A stretch of 64,000 nucleotides of DNA, from positions 11,284,001-11,348,000 of the forward strand of contig NC_065532.1 of the NCBI RefSeq assembly GCF_020184175.1. The letters are read 5' to 3'. The position numbers and the translations under genes were made by a program. The notes beneath the pieces are model-generated. The model had not been told where the DNA came from, did not search any database, and worked only from the letters and a program-made list of their open reading frames with translations. Positions 41,901-55,015 of this stretch are shown one piece after another. Every line of letters begins with the position of its first letter. Position 1 is the stretch's first letter. This stretch comes from Aphis gossypii (lineage: Eukaryota; Arthropoda; Insecta; Hemiptera; Aphididae).

Positions 41901-44227
41901 GCCAAGTATAATATTTGCCTAGTACTAATCACGTTGTACAAAATACATTATTTAATTATGCTTAAATGTTATATACAATAGTTTATTATACTCTTTTAAA
42001 TATGACTAAAAGAAAAACGTTACAATCAATGATTTACATTTTACTATAAAGGAAATTGAACAATTCAAAACATTATCGTGCTGTATGCGATATAATTTAT
42101 TACACGTTTCCAATGAATTACAACTATATAATATATTAATATAAATGCATTGCATTGATTATAAAAGTTATAACAATAGTATATTGGTTGTACCTACTAC
42201 AAATACGAGTTATTATCTATAAATAAATACGTCAATTATTACAAAACATTAAAAAGGTAACAAAGAATGAAAAGAAGGATAGTCGATATTCTAAAAGTTA
42301 AAAAAAAATTCTTTAAAACAAAAATAAAAGAAACACGCAATAATACCGTCCATTTAGTTAAAGTCTAAATCGGTATTTTATTTAATTGATTTGAGTCGTG
42401 CATTTATCTCAATTTTTCTATTTTTTTACTATCATTTAAAATCTAAAACTAAAATTATTATTACTTAAATTATTTAATTATATCAAATATTTAAAATAAT
42501 ATAGATTTATCAAAAAAAAAAAAAACAATTACATTATAATACTGTATCGCAGATATATTATTAAAATTAAAAAATAAATTTTAATGTAATAATACAAAAT
42601 ATACGAAAAATTTGTATGAATTCAAATCAAAATTCTTCTAAATTAATATTTGAAACAAATTTAACAAATAAATATCAGAGAACTGTTATTTTTAAATCAA
42701 AAAAAAAAAAAATACTGAACGATTTTCAAAGAACTTGCTTTGTCATAATTAACTTTTCAACTTAAATAGCACATCCGCAAAAAAAAAACGTAACAAAAAA
42801 AGTCAACAACAGATGTTTGCTTCATTAAAATACAAAAAAATTGTTTTCTATTTAAAAATAATAACGATTGTTTGATCCGAAATAATGATAACTTTATTTC
42901 ATTTTTTTTTAACGCGGTTGTTAATTTTAGAGTCTTGTTAAACGTTTGAAATAATCTGCTTCAGAATGTAGAGGATAAAACTTACCTTTGGGTAATATAA
43001 TTTATCATAAAAGTTTGATTAAAGTTCGGTTGTAATGTGGATGGTGGTAAAATTACAGCAAGACCAGCTTTTAAAATAATATAACCATAAATAATTTAAT
43101 AAACAAAAAATATATTTTTGACAAAATTAATGCATTTATTATTTAAATTCAATTCGAAAACATTTAAAATGATCTTCAGATTTTTTTTCGATTGTCAAAT
43201 AATAATTATTATAAAAATATTAAATTAATGCATTTGCACAATGAAGAATTAATAATTGAAATAAATACTTCTTTATTTACTGTGCGCGTAATTGTAGGTA
43301 GATCGTCTAATACATAACTATTACAACTATTTTAGAATTGTTCCAATAACAATTTTCGTTGTGTTGTGATCTGTTTATTTTATACTTGCAACATTTTAAA
43401 TAAAATTCTACTCAAAATGCTCAATCGACTAGAGGACTTGTGTAAATGTGACTCGACCAATCGACAGTCCGCTAAAAAATGTTCACCTAGTTCATACTGT
43501 GTCCTCTTTGTTTTAGAACGTTAAACGATTTATTATCTGAAAAGTCTTCTGCATCGTCTACCATTCAAACCGTAAATAAGATTAATACCTACTGCATTTA
43601 TTGTTTTTCCTCCAACATGGTCTCAGACATTGTACCCAAGCATTCTTATCCAATATAACACCACACGTACCCACTACCAATTCATGTGTGTCAATATTAT
43701 GGAGACCTCTATAGTGTCTGAACGTTGACAATAGACATCTCCTTTCCTTACCATCACCACCATCCTAAGACTAAGAACAATATTTATTTGAAAATAGTGT
43801 TTTTACTTAATCCTGTGTTATATTATAATAATTAAAACAATATATTTTTTTCAAAAATTGAAGTAAAAAGGTATATGCCAACAAAATAATAATAAAAAAA
43901 AATCGTACTTTTATAAATAATTGAAATACTATAATTCCCAAAATTTATTAGATAACTCTATAATATGTTTTAAATTTACGCAATTAATAATAAAAAATTA
44001 TTCACACGCAATATTATGTTTGAAAATTGAATACAAAATTTTTAATAAATTTCTCAATGTTTTTTTTCAAATTTAAACCTTTTGTTAAATTTGTAAAATA
44101 TCGAACATTTTCAACTTATTTTTATTTAGAATTTCATGAAAAAAATCATTTTAATATAAAATTCCTCGTTAATTTTCTATCTATAACTAAAAAAACAACT
44201 GTCTCATAAAGTCACTTTTATTTTTTA
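38915..44227. other. AT-rich non-coding DNA
   Basis: No recognised gene. The start (38940-39060) continues the less AT-rich island and has an imperfect GTGGTT/AACCAC stem-loop. Open frames at 41014-41199, 41240-41479 and 44027-44209 carry no motif. A minus-strand open frame at 43582-43764 with a plausible 3' splice site is described under findings. Confidence 0.55.
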
Positions 44228-44515
44228 CTAGCTGATCCCATACACTATTAAAATTTTATCTCTAATATGTTTTATTTTACAAGTAACGAATTACTCATAA
44301 ATTAATATGAATTGCCGAATATATAAAATTTATAAACAAAAATTTACATCGTAAATCTTAAAATACCTGTTTGAGCACCTCTCTGGGTTGAATCAACCTG
44401 GTCGAACTGTGAATCATCTACGAAACCAATCAAACACACAGAAAATTTCGGCAAAATTAGTCCAACTGTATAAGAACGCATACAACATACAGACAGACAT
44501 TCATTTTTATGTAAT
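44228..44515 (+). repeat. 'ACTAGCTG' type interspersed repeat, near full length
   Basis: It begins TACTAGCTGATCCCATACAC and ends in a CAGACAGACATTCATTTTTAT-like tail, the head and tail of a short repeat family widespread in arthropod genomes. A TTCGGCAAAATTAGTCC-like block before the tail corresponds to the family's conserved 3' region. Its superfamily cannot be assigned from sequence alone. The minus-strand fragment at 14042-14118 shares the head. Confidence 0.6.
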
Positions 44516-46032
44516 ATTAATAACTAATTATTATTGATTTAATGATAATAAAACTAAAACCAATAGTTCTTCTTTTTTAAATAGCCTATCTTCTTCATAG
44601 ATGTCTAATCTACTCTGTACTAAATTTCACACACAAACATTTGTTTATATATAGATGTACATTTTAAAGTAAAGCTTTGACAAAAAAATTTGCCAAAATC
44701 GTGAATATCTGTAAACAGTTTTACAGTCGAAAATGTATAAAATATACTGTTTTTATATCTTAAGCTCGACATCTGAATACAAAGTTCTCCATAGTAATTC
44801 ATACATAAATTAAAAATTCTAAAAAATTTATAAACATAATTTTTTTATAGTCATTTTCAGTTTAAATTTTGATAAAATTACGTACTTAAATTATGAAAAA
44901 CGATTTTCATTATTTTATTATAATTAAAAAAATATATTGTTTACTTAAAACTTCTATAAATATAATTATATTTTATACACACAATGATGATTTTGAAAAA
45001 AATTAATTCAATCTAGGTACTATATTATCACATTTTTGTTAAAACGGTTAGTATGAATTATACTCGGTGATATTTTACACCGATAGACCTCCTCCCCTCA
45101 AAATTATTTTTCATTTAAAACGATAAATCATTTAATTTATCTATCACAGTAACCAACTTGACACCTATTGTACATTAAATTCTTACTCGTTTTTTCATCT
45201 TTTTAAACTGTTTTTAATAATTTACTACTTACTGTTAGTACCACATATTGTTATGTTAAACAATTTCTCTATCAATGAAATAATTTAAGACACTTACACA
45301 AATACCATGAATAAAACTATTACCTATACTCTGGAATACAACACAATAGATTTTTCTATCCATTATAAGTCTCGTCACTACACCGCGAGCTCAACTGGAT
45401 TAGTACAATAAACTTTTGTATACATTCACATTTACTTTAGAGGGAAACGTTGTTGCACTCGCCACAATATATCGTTTTGTTCTGTTTGAATCTTAGTTAC
45501 TGGAAATTTTAAAACGTCTCAGACTTGTTTATAAACAGCTTAATGAAATTAGTCTATGTTCGGTTTAGGCTTTACTTCCGTACTTAAGCTTCTGCAGCAC
45601 AATTTCACGTAAAGTAACTTTGTATTGTTAATACTTTTGCATGGTACAGTTGTGGACATGTGGATTAGTAAATGAAAAAAGTCCAATAATTATAGACAAC
45701 GATCGTAAGATTTTTAGTGACAGATTCTGACTGTTGGTTACCAAAAAATGTATTCAATGAAACAATAAAAGTCCATTAAACAAATCCATTATAATCTACT
45801 AAAGAATATTGACATTTAAAATAATATTTTATTATTTATTTTAGATAATCGATTGATCGCCATTCCTTTATCGTACAAGGTTTCAAAAATAATGAATATT
45901 TAATTTAAAAATGCGTGAGCTAAATAACTGACAAACAACGACGTGTAATATGCAATTATTTATTTAGCATTATGTTGTATAATTTAGGTAGTACAGTTCT
46001 CAAATAAGCAAAATTAAAGCATGAAAACTCTA
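44516..46032. other. AT-rich non-coding DNA
   Basis: Nothing recognisable. The minus frame 44620-44802 has no motif. A small TCGGTG/CACCGA stem-loop occurs near 45065-45085. Confidence 0.5.
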
Positions 46033-46044
46033 TTTATTTTATAA

Positions 46045-46119
46045 TCATTCAAAGTCATCTATGCTTTCGACACCATTACTATTGATAGATGATACTCCTG
46101 ATTCCAATCGTGTGCGTCG
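46045..46119 (-). CDS. Candidate 3'-terminal coding exon (unidentified gene)
   Basis: On the minus strand a pyrimidine-rich 3' splice site (CTCGCAAGTCTAG) precedes 24 in-frame codons, RRTRLESGVSSINSNGVES then IDDFE, and TGA. An AATAAA-containing word follows within about 10 bases (near 46033-46038). The acidic, Ser/Asn-rich tail ending DDFE looks like a genuine protein C-terminus, and base composition is less AT-rich than its flanks. I do not recognise the protein and could not find the preceding exon, so a chance arrangement remains possible. Confidence 0.35.
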   Translation of the reverse strand, partial: RRTRLESGVSSINSNGVESIDDFE

Positions 46120-49100
46120 CTAGACTTGCGAGAATAAAGGAGACGTTTTTCACCAAGTCAGTATAGTTTGGAATCATAAATCTGAAAATGAAAAAAAAAA
46201 ATAATATGGACAGCGACATCTACTGATAAAATTGAATGGAAAAATAATCACATGAATCAAAACAGATTTATTAAAATGTATTAAACGTATTGTCGTATTA
46301 GTTAATTTTTAATAAAAGTTATAATTAATTCAATTTTAAATTTTAAAAATTATATTATAACATTAGACCATCATTCACGTCTTTATAATATCTATCTAGT
46401 TTGAATATACTATACACGAATATATTTTTTATTTTTTAAATAAGTTTAAACATATCGCTGATCGTTATACCATTGAGTATAAAAATGTCAAGATGCGATC
46501 AATGAATATTTTTTTTTATTTCAAACTATATCATTTTGTTTAATGGAAACTCAATGATGAAATATCCATATATTATAAGGATTAGCTCATTTAAGTGCCC
46601 AATAATATATACTATGTGTGTCTAATTAATACATTTTAAATTGTTGTGTTATTTTGGAAGTAAATTGGTTATTGATTTAAAAATAATGCTAAAACTACTT
46701 CTACTTTATTTTTTAAATACTTTGAAGTGCATACAAACAAACAAATTGTATAAAAATATTAACTTTTAATACTCAAGACTTTTAGATCAATATATTATAC
46801 TTGAAGGTTAGTAAGTAATAAACTTTCTAAAAAACCTATTAAACATATTCTGAATCTATTGATTTTAGTTAGGATTCGCTAATCATATTTTAAATAAATA
46901 AAGTTTAATAAACATTTATAAGTTATAAATAAGTGACATCGAAAAAAATGTTTAACAGTCAGTAACGTTTTTAAGAAATATTCCAATTAGATTTTTAAAA
47001 CGTTATAACAAACTCTGAATATTTAAGATGATTTTGCAATTTAGTAAACAATTAAGTAAACAATAATTGCACATTTAAAAAAATTACTCTATACTAACTG
47101 TATAGATGGATGTTGCCACATCATTAAATAGTAAATTATACACTGTATATAAAGAATGTTTGTACTTTCAATTCCCAATGAATTTTATTATCAAACAACT
47201 ACTCTTTTTATTTTTACATTTTTCCAATAATTTAATTATCCAAGCTGTTGGTACTAGACAAAATGTGATAATTTAGCTATTCGTATTATCATTGATTATA
47301 AAATAGACTATTCTATAATCAAATGGTATTATGCAATATTATAAAATTGTACCAATATTAATTTTTATTTTTTAATCCATAATCTTTAAAATTAAAATAT
47401 TTTCTTCGTTTTTTTTTTTTCGTTATTATTATGGTCGTCTAATAATTATTATATTTCATCTTCCAAATTAAATTTAAGATCGTTACTAGATACTCTATAT
47501 GCAAAATATTCTATAAATAGTTGCATTCTTAGTTAATAATTGTATCGATTTATCTCGAACTACTCTAAAAAAAAACAATACATTTATTTCGTTCAAAAAA
47601 ATATTGTATGAGCCTTGTGACAACGGATAATTGTAAAAATGGACAAAAAAATACCAAGAGGATTTTAACAGTTTTGCATATGATTTATATTTGTATTGTA
47701 TTTAGAGGTTCGAATACAACGGTTTAGCATAAGAAAACTATATGTATATCCTTTATTCCTTTCAATATTGTTAACGTTATTTTATTGTATCGCAGCTGGC
47801 GGGCTTTTTATACGCAAAAGGCATTTGATGTTTGAGATATGAAAATTCATATCCGTTATTTTTGTCACTGTAGGTTGAAATGTCAAGTATTATAGTTTCT
47901 AGTTATCCTCTCTAATCATGTTTGAAGGTTTTCTGCTATAGTGTTCATGATTTTAAGATGTTGGTTGTGAATAAAGTTGTACATCTATAAATAAATACAT
48001 TCTGTACCACCATTTAAATAATATAATAAAAATATACTTACATATAATATGATACTCTATGGAATTATTCTGTAATCTTTTTTTAAGTTAAATTCTAAAA
48101 TTATTCAATCATTATTCATTATACATATAGGTACTAAAAAAAAATTTATCTTAAGAAATTCCAGAACTAAAGAGTTCTCATAACTAGTTTGCATTTAAAA
48201 TTATGTTAAACATTTTTAAATAATTAATATTTGTATTTAATATTAATGATATTTATAACGACCTAGTTGTAAAATATACATGCAAATTTTAATGTTTATT
48301 TAGATTTTTTAATAATATTATAGCATTATTAATATAATAATATTAAACTGTGCTTTTATGTTTATAGCTTTAGAGTTAAAAAAAACAATCAAGTATGATT
48401 TAAAATTTTTTTCTACTTGAATTAACAGCAGAGAAGAAAACAAAAAAAAAACATTTTTCTGAGTAAATATATAATTATATTATTTTCTATCAAATATAAG
48501 GTCATACTTAACCCTATATATTTACTTTTATAAATTCATTTTCATTTTTATAACGTTTAAAACTATCCATAATATTAGCTATTTTTAGTGTTTGTCAATA
48601 ATGAAAGATATACATTAAACGTTTTTAAATTCGATGTATAGACGACGACTACACACATTTGTATCTAATCACTTAATTCTGTGTTTAAATCCTAAGCAGA
48701 TAATAATAGTATGGTGTGCGCTAAATGTTAAGTCCCAAACTTTAATAGATAAAGTATAAAATTACTGCAGTTTAAATAATATGAAACTCTATAAAACTAA
48801 TATTGCCTAAAATATCGATATTATAAGAAATATTATTCAGAATAAATAATACTGTGTGAATACGGAGTCGAAAAATTAGATGATCTAATAAAATGTTGTT
48901 AGCTGTCATTCACGACATTTTTCTTCAATATCTGTACGCATATTCTATGTATAATATCTGTTTATGATTGTATACTACACTTTAAAATGTTGAAAAAAAA
49001 ATCGATCGATATTAATTGTTTTTATTAAACGAACAATTTAATAAACAGTTCGTTTTGCATCCCGACGTTTTTGTGAATCGCTGGCTTGGGTGATTGTTAA

Positions 49101-52100
49101 TGAGGAGAGCGCAATCGTATATGATATATTAATACGCATACATTTTCCCTAGACACCGGAAAGTATTTGAAATGTAAATTGTGGGATTTTATAGCATCGA
49201 CAAAGGTGTGTGCCATACCACCGTCTAAGGATGATTGATACTGCGAACCGTGTGCTCACGTCATCATCATTCAACCGCATGGTAATTTCAATTTCAATAA
49301 GAATAAGATATATATTTTTACAAATAATAAATCCATTTAAATAGTATTAAGTACATTTATAATTTTTTTTTCTTAATGTGTGTATTTGTATAAGAAAAAA
49401 TGTGATATCAGAGAGAGGTACAATAATATTATATAAAGAGTGGGTGTTACATTGAAATCTTATTGAATACAATCATGATTCGTCACATTTAAAAAAAGGA
49501 TTATGAGTAGAACTCCTTTGAAACTATGCTTATTTAGATAGTTTTATGTGGTTAATTATTTTTATTTTTTTTTTTTTTAAGATATATATATATTATACGA
49601 AGAATTGAGAAAATTGAGAAATGAAGGATGACGTCTTTAAATGTATACAATTAGACTCGATATACAATCAGACACTGTTAAACTTTAAAAGCACTCTCTC
49701 TGTCAGAAAAAGTTTTCTAAAAAAAATATATATTTCATACATATTGCAATATCAATAATTATTCATGTATTGAATGTAAAATATAAGGTTAAAAAATAAA
49801 ATTAATGTATACATCAATAAATACAAAATATTACAAATAAAAATACAAATAATGAAGCAATTTTTGAATTAGATGATAAACGAACTATGTATTGTTTGGC
49901 CAGTTTTACAAAGCTTTAAAAAAATTACAAAATCTGATTACGTGATTTTATTATTCATTGATATATTAAATATACATCTATTTTTAGTTCTTATTTATAC
50001 GTGCTCATGCTAGCTGTAATAAACCATGGTTAAATAGTTTAATGACCATCGGTAAAATTAATGTTATACTAGGTATAGTTATATATTATGCCGTAGTTAT
50101 CATTTTATTGTGAATTTCACCGATTATAATATTTTTACGAAAACAATATTGTTATATAAATCATAATATAAAATAACTATTCTAAGTTCTAACCAATGCT
50201 ATAAAAATTTGTATAGTACAACGTATCTCTTATTTATTTATTCTTATTTTATATTTTTACAAGATATTTTATTAATATATATATTAAATAATATGGTTCT
50301 TCCGATTTTAATAGTAACCACGAACGAACGTTACAAAGACATATAGCTTTGTCCGTGTAGGACATTTCACTCTATGAATCCTTTTCTAAATTAAATTACA
50401 CAGGACAATGTACAAAAGCATTATAATATGGGTATATGATGTCCACAAGTAAGTGCCCCAATTTGGCTAATGAGGTTAAATAATAACATCAACTTAGAAA
50501 TATCCATGACATTGCGGTCGCCCTGGTCTTTAATATTGCATTATATCATATGCAGACATATAGTTTCTGTGGACGGTGGTATAAAATTAATTTTAATTTT
50601 CTGAGACGGGTTCCACTTATTGGGCATTTGGGCTTTATATAATATCAATCGGCCAACAGTTCAACTCATAAACACAAATCGATTTGTTATGAAAAACAAC
50701 AATCATAATTCAAGAATTAAAAATATAAAAATTATGCGATTACATAATTTTAGGATTATAAAATTTCATTAAAAAAAAATACCAAATTACATTTTATCTT
50801 CTATGTTTATCAATAAATTTATTGTTTTTATGATTTTTTAATTATTAATTTCTGCATCTTAAACAATTATGTATGGCTTACTATAATATATTTTATTATA
50901 CTATGCGAATATTTTTTTTAAAAAAATATAATATTACCTAGAGTTTTAACCGTTTAAAAACATTGGTTTTGACTCTGGTGAAAATATAAATTCATAATAA
51001 TAGTTATGATAATTAATCCAAGGCCTTAGATTTCTTGATTTTTGCTACATATCAATATTTTAACAAAAGTGCTTTAAAATATTGAAAAAACTATTCGTGT
51101 TCAGTTTACCATAAGTTATGAAACAAACTTACTTAAAATTTTTACGGCTAGCGATCGTAGTGTTTTCCATAAAACAAAAAAAAATATACGTCAACGGTGT
51201 AAAACCAATAGCTTGTTCGCTGTAACGAGATACTTGCATACAAAACTATAAACCCTTATATAATTCAAGTACAAAACGTACGATATTCAATATTATATTT
51301 GAGATGATAAAAACTGAACGAAATTCAAAGGATTTCATATGATTGTAGAGATTATTAATTTTTGTGAAAAATATGAAATAATACTGTAATCATACAACGT
51401 CGTTAGATCTATACTCTAAGTTGCACCTTAAATGTTTTAAATTTGTTAAAATATCATATCAAGTGCTTTAAAAATCGTTTTTTTTTTTCAATAGATGTTA
51501 TATTTTACAACAACTGTTTTCAAAAACATATCAAGTATCAACTATAACGCAAAAGATTTTTTACAACATAAAATAGCTGTGTGACTGTACGGTGGACGAC
51601 GTTATTCATTTTTCGTTTTATTCCATTGATCGGCGAGAGCATCGTAAACATTGTTTTGAAATACCACTAGTTTTCAAATGCTACTCTTGATTTATTTTTT
51701 AGTGTTCTTTGTTCTTATATATTCTGACTTTCTGAATTATATCCATGTACTGATATACATAGCATAAAAACACACCACGATTTAAATAGTTATATTATTT
51801 TAAAGTGATAAAGCTACGCGCAATTTTGTATCGTTTAAGTAAAAAGGTAATTTTAAACTTTAAATTATCTTCAGCATATATCTTTATAAAGTTTGATTTT
51901 ATATAATACTATAGTAAAGTTCTGACCGCCTGCGAGTCACAAGCAGATATCATGTCAAAATCCAAAATACGGTCAGTAAGGCTACGTTGTGTACAAAGTA
52001 AAACTGGATAGGTAGCTTAAGACTTTATTACAATTGAAAAAATAGTTTTAAATTATGTCAAATGTTGTTCTGGATGTTAAATGCTAACATTCCTAACGAT

Positions 52101-53394
52101 TAATAAATTCATGCCGAGAAAGAGAAATTCGATTAATTTAAATCGCCTTTATGTGTAAGACGTTAATTCAATTAAGGTACTACTTAATAGTTTAAACATG
52201 TATATATTTATTTTGCATTTAAGTATATAATAAAAAACAATGAACTACTTAAATATATTATTCAAACAACATATAAATCTATGATGTGAGTAGTATATTC
52301 TTTTGTTCTTGAATTATTCTACTTTTCTATGAAGTATAAATCATATTATAAACTATAATATAACACGCTATATTTCAATATCAACTCTAAATGAACAGTT
52401 TTTATGTATTTTTATACTTAATCGTAACTATGAATATAACAGATGATTTATAAGTTAGATGTCCCGTCAATCTCCAGTCTCTCCAATAATGTTTTATTTA
52501 TTTTGTAAATTTTCATTGAAATTAATGTAAAAAATTCAACAGTTATATTATACAATAATTATTTTAACTTTTAAACTTACAATACATTTTTAATTATATT
52601 ATACATGTGATAAATACATTAAAATGCCAATCTAGAAATACATTTTTTTTTTGCAAATACTACTTAAGCTTTTAATCTATATTATAAATACAAGATACTT
52701 ACTGAGTGATACCATATGTACGTCTTATTGAGCATTGAAAATTCTTTAATTTAATTTTCTAACTATTCTTCTGAAATTTTAAACAATATTATTTTTTTTT
52801 TAAAATTAACTCTTAGTATTCTATATTTATGATAATCATAACCATAATATATATAAAATAATTCACTTATATTGTTTATCTAATCGGTTACCCAACCAAA
52901 AAAAAACCTGTATTGGTTTTATTTTGTATGTTTGAATTTGATTCGTAGAATTTATAATTCACATCTTATATTCTTACGCGTAACGCATGATGATTAGAAT
53001 TAAAATGCATTTATTTTTCTTGAATGTACGTATACTTTATTAAAATGCTTTTAAAATTGTGAACATATGTTACTTCAACAAAACACGTATGACTTACTAG
53101 TATAAAAATTCCTATAGCCTTATATCTTTCTGAAAAGTTTAGGCTCTGAGAAAAGCTGCACTGTACACAGAGTTGTAATCTTATTTATTTTTTTTTTTTT
53201 TTCCAATGACTTTTTAATAAACTCCAATAGGTATATAATATGTCATTGTGTTTGAGAAAATGAATTAATAAACACGATAATATTGAATAAGATTATGTTT
53301 TTAATAAATATACTAATATACTTATTACAGTATTGCACGTAGTTATGTACCTAAATTGCCTATACAACACGCCGTCTTACAAATGTATTTTAGG
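46120..53394. other. AT-rich non-coding DNA with small less AT-rich patches
   Basis: About 7.3 kb without a recognised gene. Patches at 47800-47850 (splice-like, short open end), 49038-49280 (a minus frame with one stop) and 50440-50640 (approximate inverted repeat) are covered under findings. Otherwise it is homopolymers and AT-rich sequence. Confidence 0.5.
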
Positions 53395-53990
53395 TTTCGA
53401 ACGGAGTGATAAATGTATTGATTTTACAGTGATGTGTATGATGTTTTTTTGTGTCTATTTACACCATAACTTGTTGAAATAATGCTTCGATTTAAAACTT
53501 CAGGGGTGGTTTCCGGTGTTAAATTGAATATTTTTGATGAATTATAGAGCTCAAAAGTAAAATGGTTGCAGCACTTAGATTCAAAAAAATCGATTTTTTT
53601 ATATAGTTTCTAACTCAAAATCGAATCATTATAAATACTTGAAATTTTCACCAAATATTTACATTAAATTTATCTATACGCGGTTAAATTTTAAAAATAT
53701 TCTATATTAGCTATTTATAGACAACTGAAATATTCGATTTTTCTAAATATTTTTTTTTTTTTGAAATGTCAACAATAAAAAAACTTGAAAATTTAATACA
53801 AGGTTTGTTATAAGATGTTTTTGTTGTAATTAAAAAAAAAAATCAAAAATCATTAGTCACATTTTTTTTATAAACATTTAAAATTTAAATTTTTAAAAAA
53901 TCTTGTAAATTTGCAAGTGATTTCGATATAAATAATAAATATCGAGTAAATATCGATTTATTGATATGTATAATTACTTATGAGACAACA
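53395..53990 (+). repeat. R1 interspersed repeat, copy 4 (longest)
   Basis: It starts GTTTCGAACGGAGTGATAAA, then ATTGATTTTACAGTGATG and TGTTTTTTTGTGTCTATTTA, shared with the copies at 5161, 29838 and 62546. Its second half (from about 53650, CTTGAAATTTTCACCAAAT) is shared with the minus-strand fragment at 14130-14480. It therefore defines a family of at least 600 bp. No long open frame or terminal repeat was found, so the class is unknown. Confidence 0.65.
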
Positions 53991-54009
53991 TAGAAAAAAA
54001 GCCATTGAA

Positions 54010-54354
54010 TCATCCGATAGTTATAATAAAAGCAACGCCGCATAAGAAAAACTCCTTATTGTTAATGGCGGGTGACGTAGCCGCAACGACAAACCACTCG
54101 GAAAATATCTGATAAGCGTTTTTTGGTTCTTTTCCAAAACACGCGTTGTTTTTTTCAAACTGTCTCCATAAGCTTCGTGTTTTTCTCGACATCCTCGCTG
54201 TATCACTGGCGTCTTTGACGATAAGTGTAGGCTTATGCAAAGTGCAATGCTTCCATAAAACATTGGTTGGTGGTGGTTTAGTTCGAATTCGAGTATAATG
54301 TGGTTGATCTCCAAATGGAGGCTCTCGATAACTGACACCAATTTTGGTGAGTAT
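54010..54354 (-). CDS. Candidate coding exon, unidentified protein with hydrophobic C-terminus
   Basis: This less AT-rich stretch keeps two overlapping minus frames open for about 115 codons. The more protein-like one (stop to stop 54010-54354) includes YREPPFGDQPHYTRIRTKP, then LIVKDASDTARMSRK, FGKEPKNAYQIFSEWF and a hydrophobic end EFFLCGVAFIITIG before TGA. It has a Pro/Tyr-rich start, a basic middle and a single short membrane-like tail. There is no ATG near its start, so it would be a terminal exon; possible 3' splice sites (TGTCAG at about 54334) have poor pyrimidine tracts. A strong 5' splice-like GTGAGT on the plus strand at 54347 argues for caution about strand. I recognise no family. 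Confidence 0.3.
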   Translation of the reverse strand: MLTKIGVSYREPPFGDQPHYTRIRTKPPPTNVLWKHCTLHKPTLIVKDASDTARMSRKTRSLWRQFEKNNACFGKEPKNAYQIFSEWFVVAATSPAINNKEFFLCGVAFIITIG

Positions 54355-54755
54355 TCATTACTGTACCAGATGTTAGAATATCAGCCATAAAGACACTATA
54401 ATACACACGATTATTATAATTTTTCGTATTGTAGAACATTAATAAACTGTTAATAGTTTGACATTATAAATAAACTCTAAAACTATTGTTTTTATTTTCT
54501 AATTTATATTAGACAGTACAATTAAAATTAAATATTAACACTATATAATAATAACAAAAATAGTCATTATTAAAAACCTACGAATGTTTTTTTTCAAATT
54601 ATTATACGATAAATTCTCGAGATACTCCGTTATTAAGAATTTATCGTATATAATAAATGTTACTCAAAATCCTAACTAATGGTTAAAAGTAATTTATCGA
54701 TACAAACCACCAGTGTGTTTTTATTGCCTTCAAATAAAATAGAAAACAGCTATAA

Positions 54756-55015
54756 TTAAAAAACTAATAATAACTGATTACGAGACAAAAATCTAATAAT
54801 ACACGCCAATAAAATTTTAACTGGCCCATTGGTGCAAACGTTATCCTTGTGATTGTGTAATGTATATGTCATCATATTAATTGACGAATCATCTCCGTTC
54901 AGAATAGCTTTTTTGTATAAAATTATACCTATTATTGCACTCAAATTCAACGCTTGTCCAAGGTTCACTCGATATCTACTGTACAACAGAACGTTACCCA
55001 CTCGACCACCCTTTT
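54756..55015 (-). CDS. Weak candidate exon, unidentified
   Basis: A minus frame of 81 codons (to TAA at 54756) follows a strong T-run ending in AAAAG at the 3' splice position (about 55016). The first residues read GGRVGNVLLYSRYRVNLGQA, and the rest is mixed hydrophobic. It lies 400 bp upstream (minus sense) of the 54010-54354 frame and could belong to the same transcript. There is no known motif, and length alone is not significant in this AT-rich setting. Confidence 0.2.

Noticed and set aside
45570..45710. 46-codon minus-strand frame (contains KLLYVKLCCRSLSTEVK)
   Set aside because: No splice site at the start and no family match; frames of this length are expected by chance here.
47705..47720. 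GGTTCGAATAC, resembling a tRNA T-loop/B box
   Set aside because: There is no A box at proper spacing and no cloverleaf stems can be drawn around it.
47797..47831. Possible last plus-strand exon after TTGTATCGCAG with AATAAA downstream at about 47971
   Set aside because: Only ten codons before the stop, so there is no protein evidence to support it.
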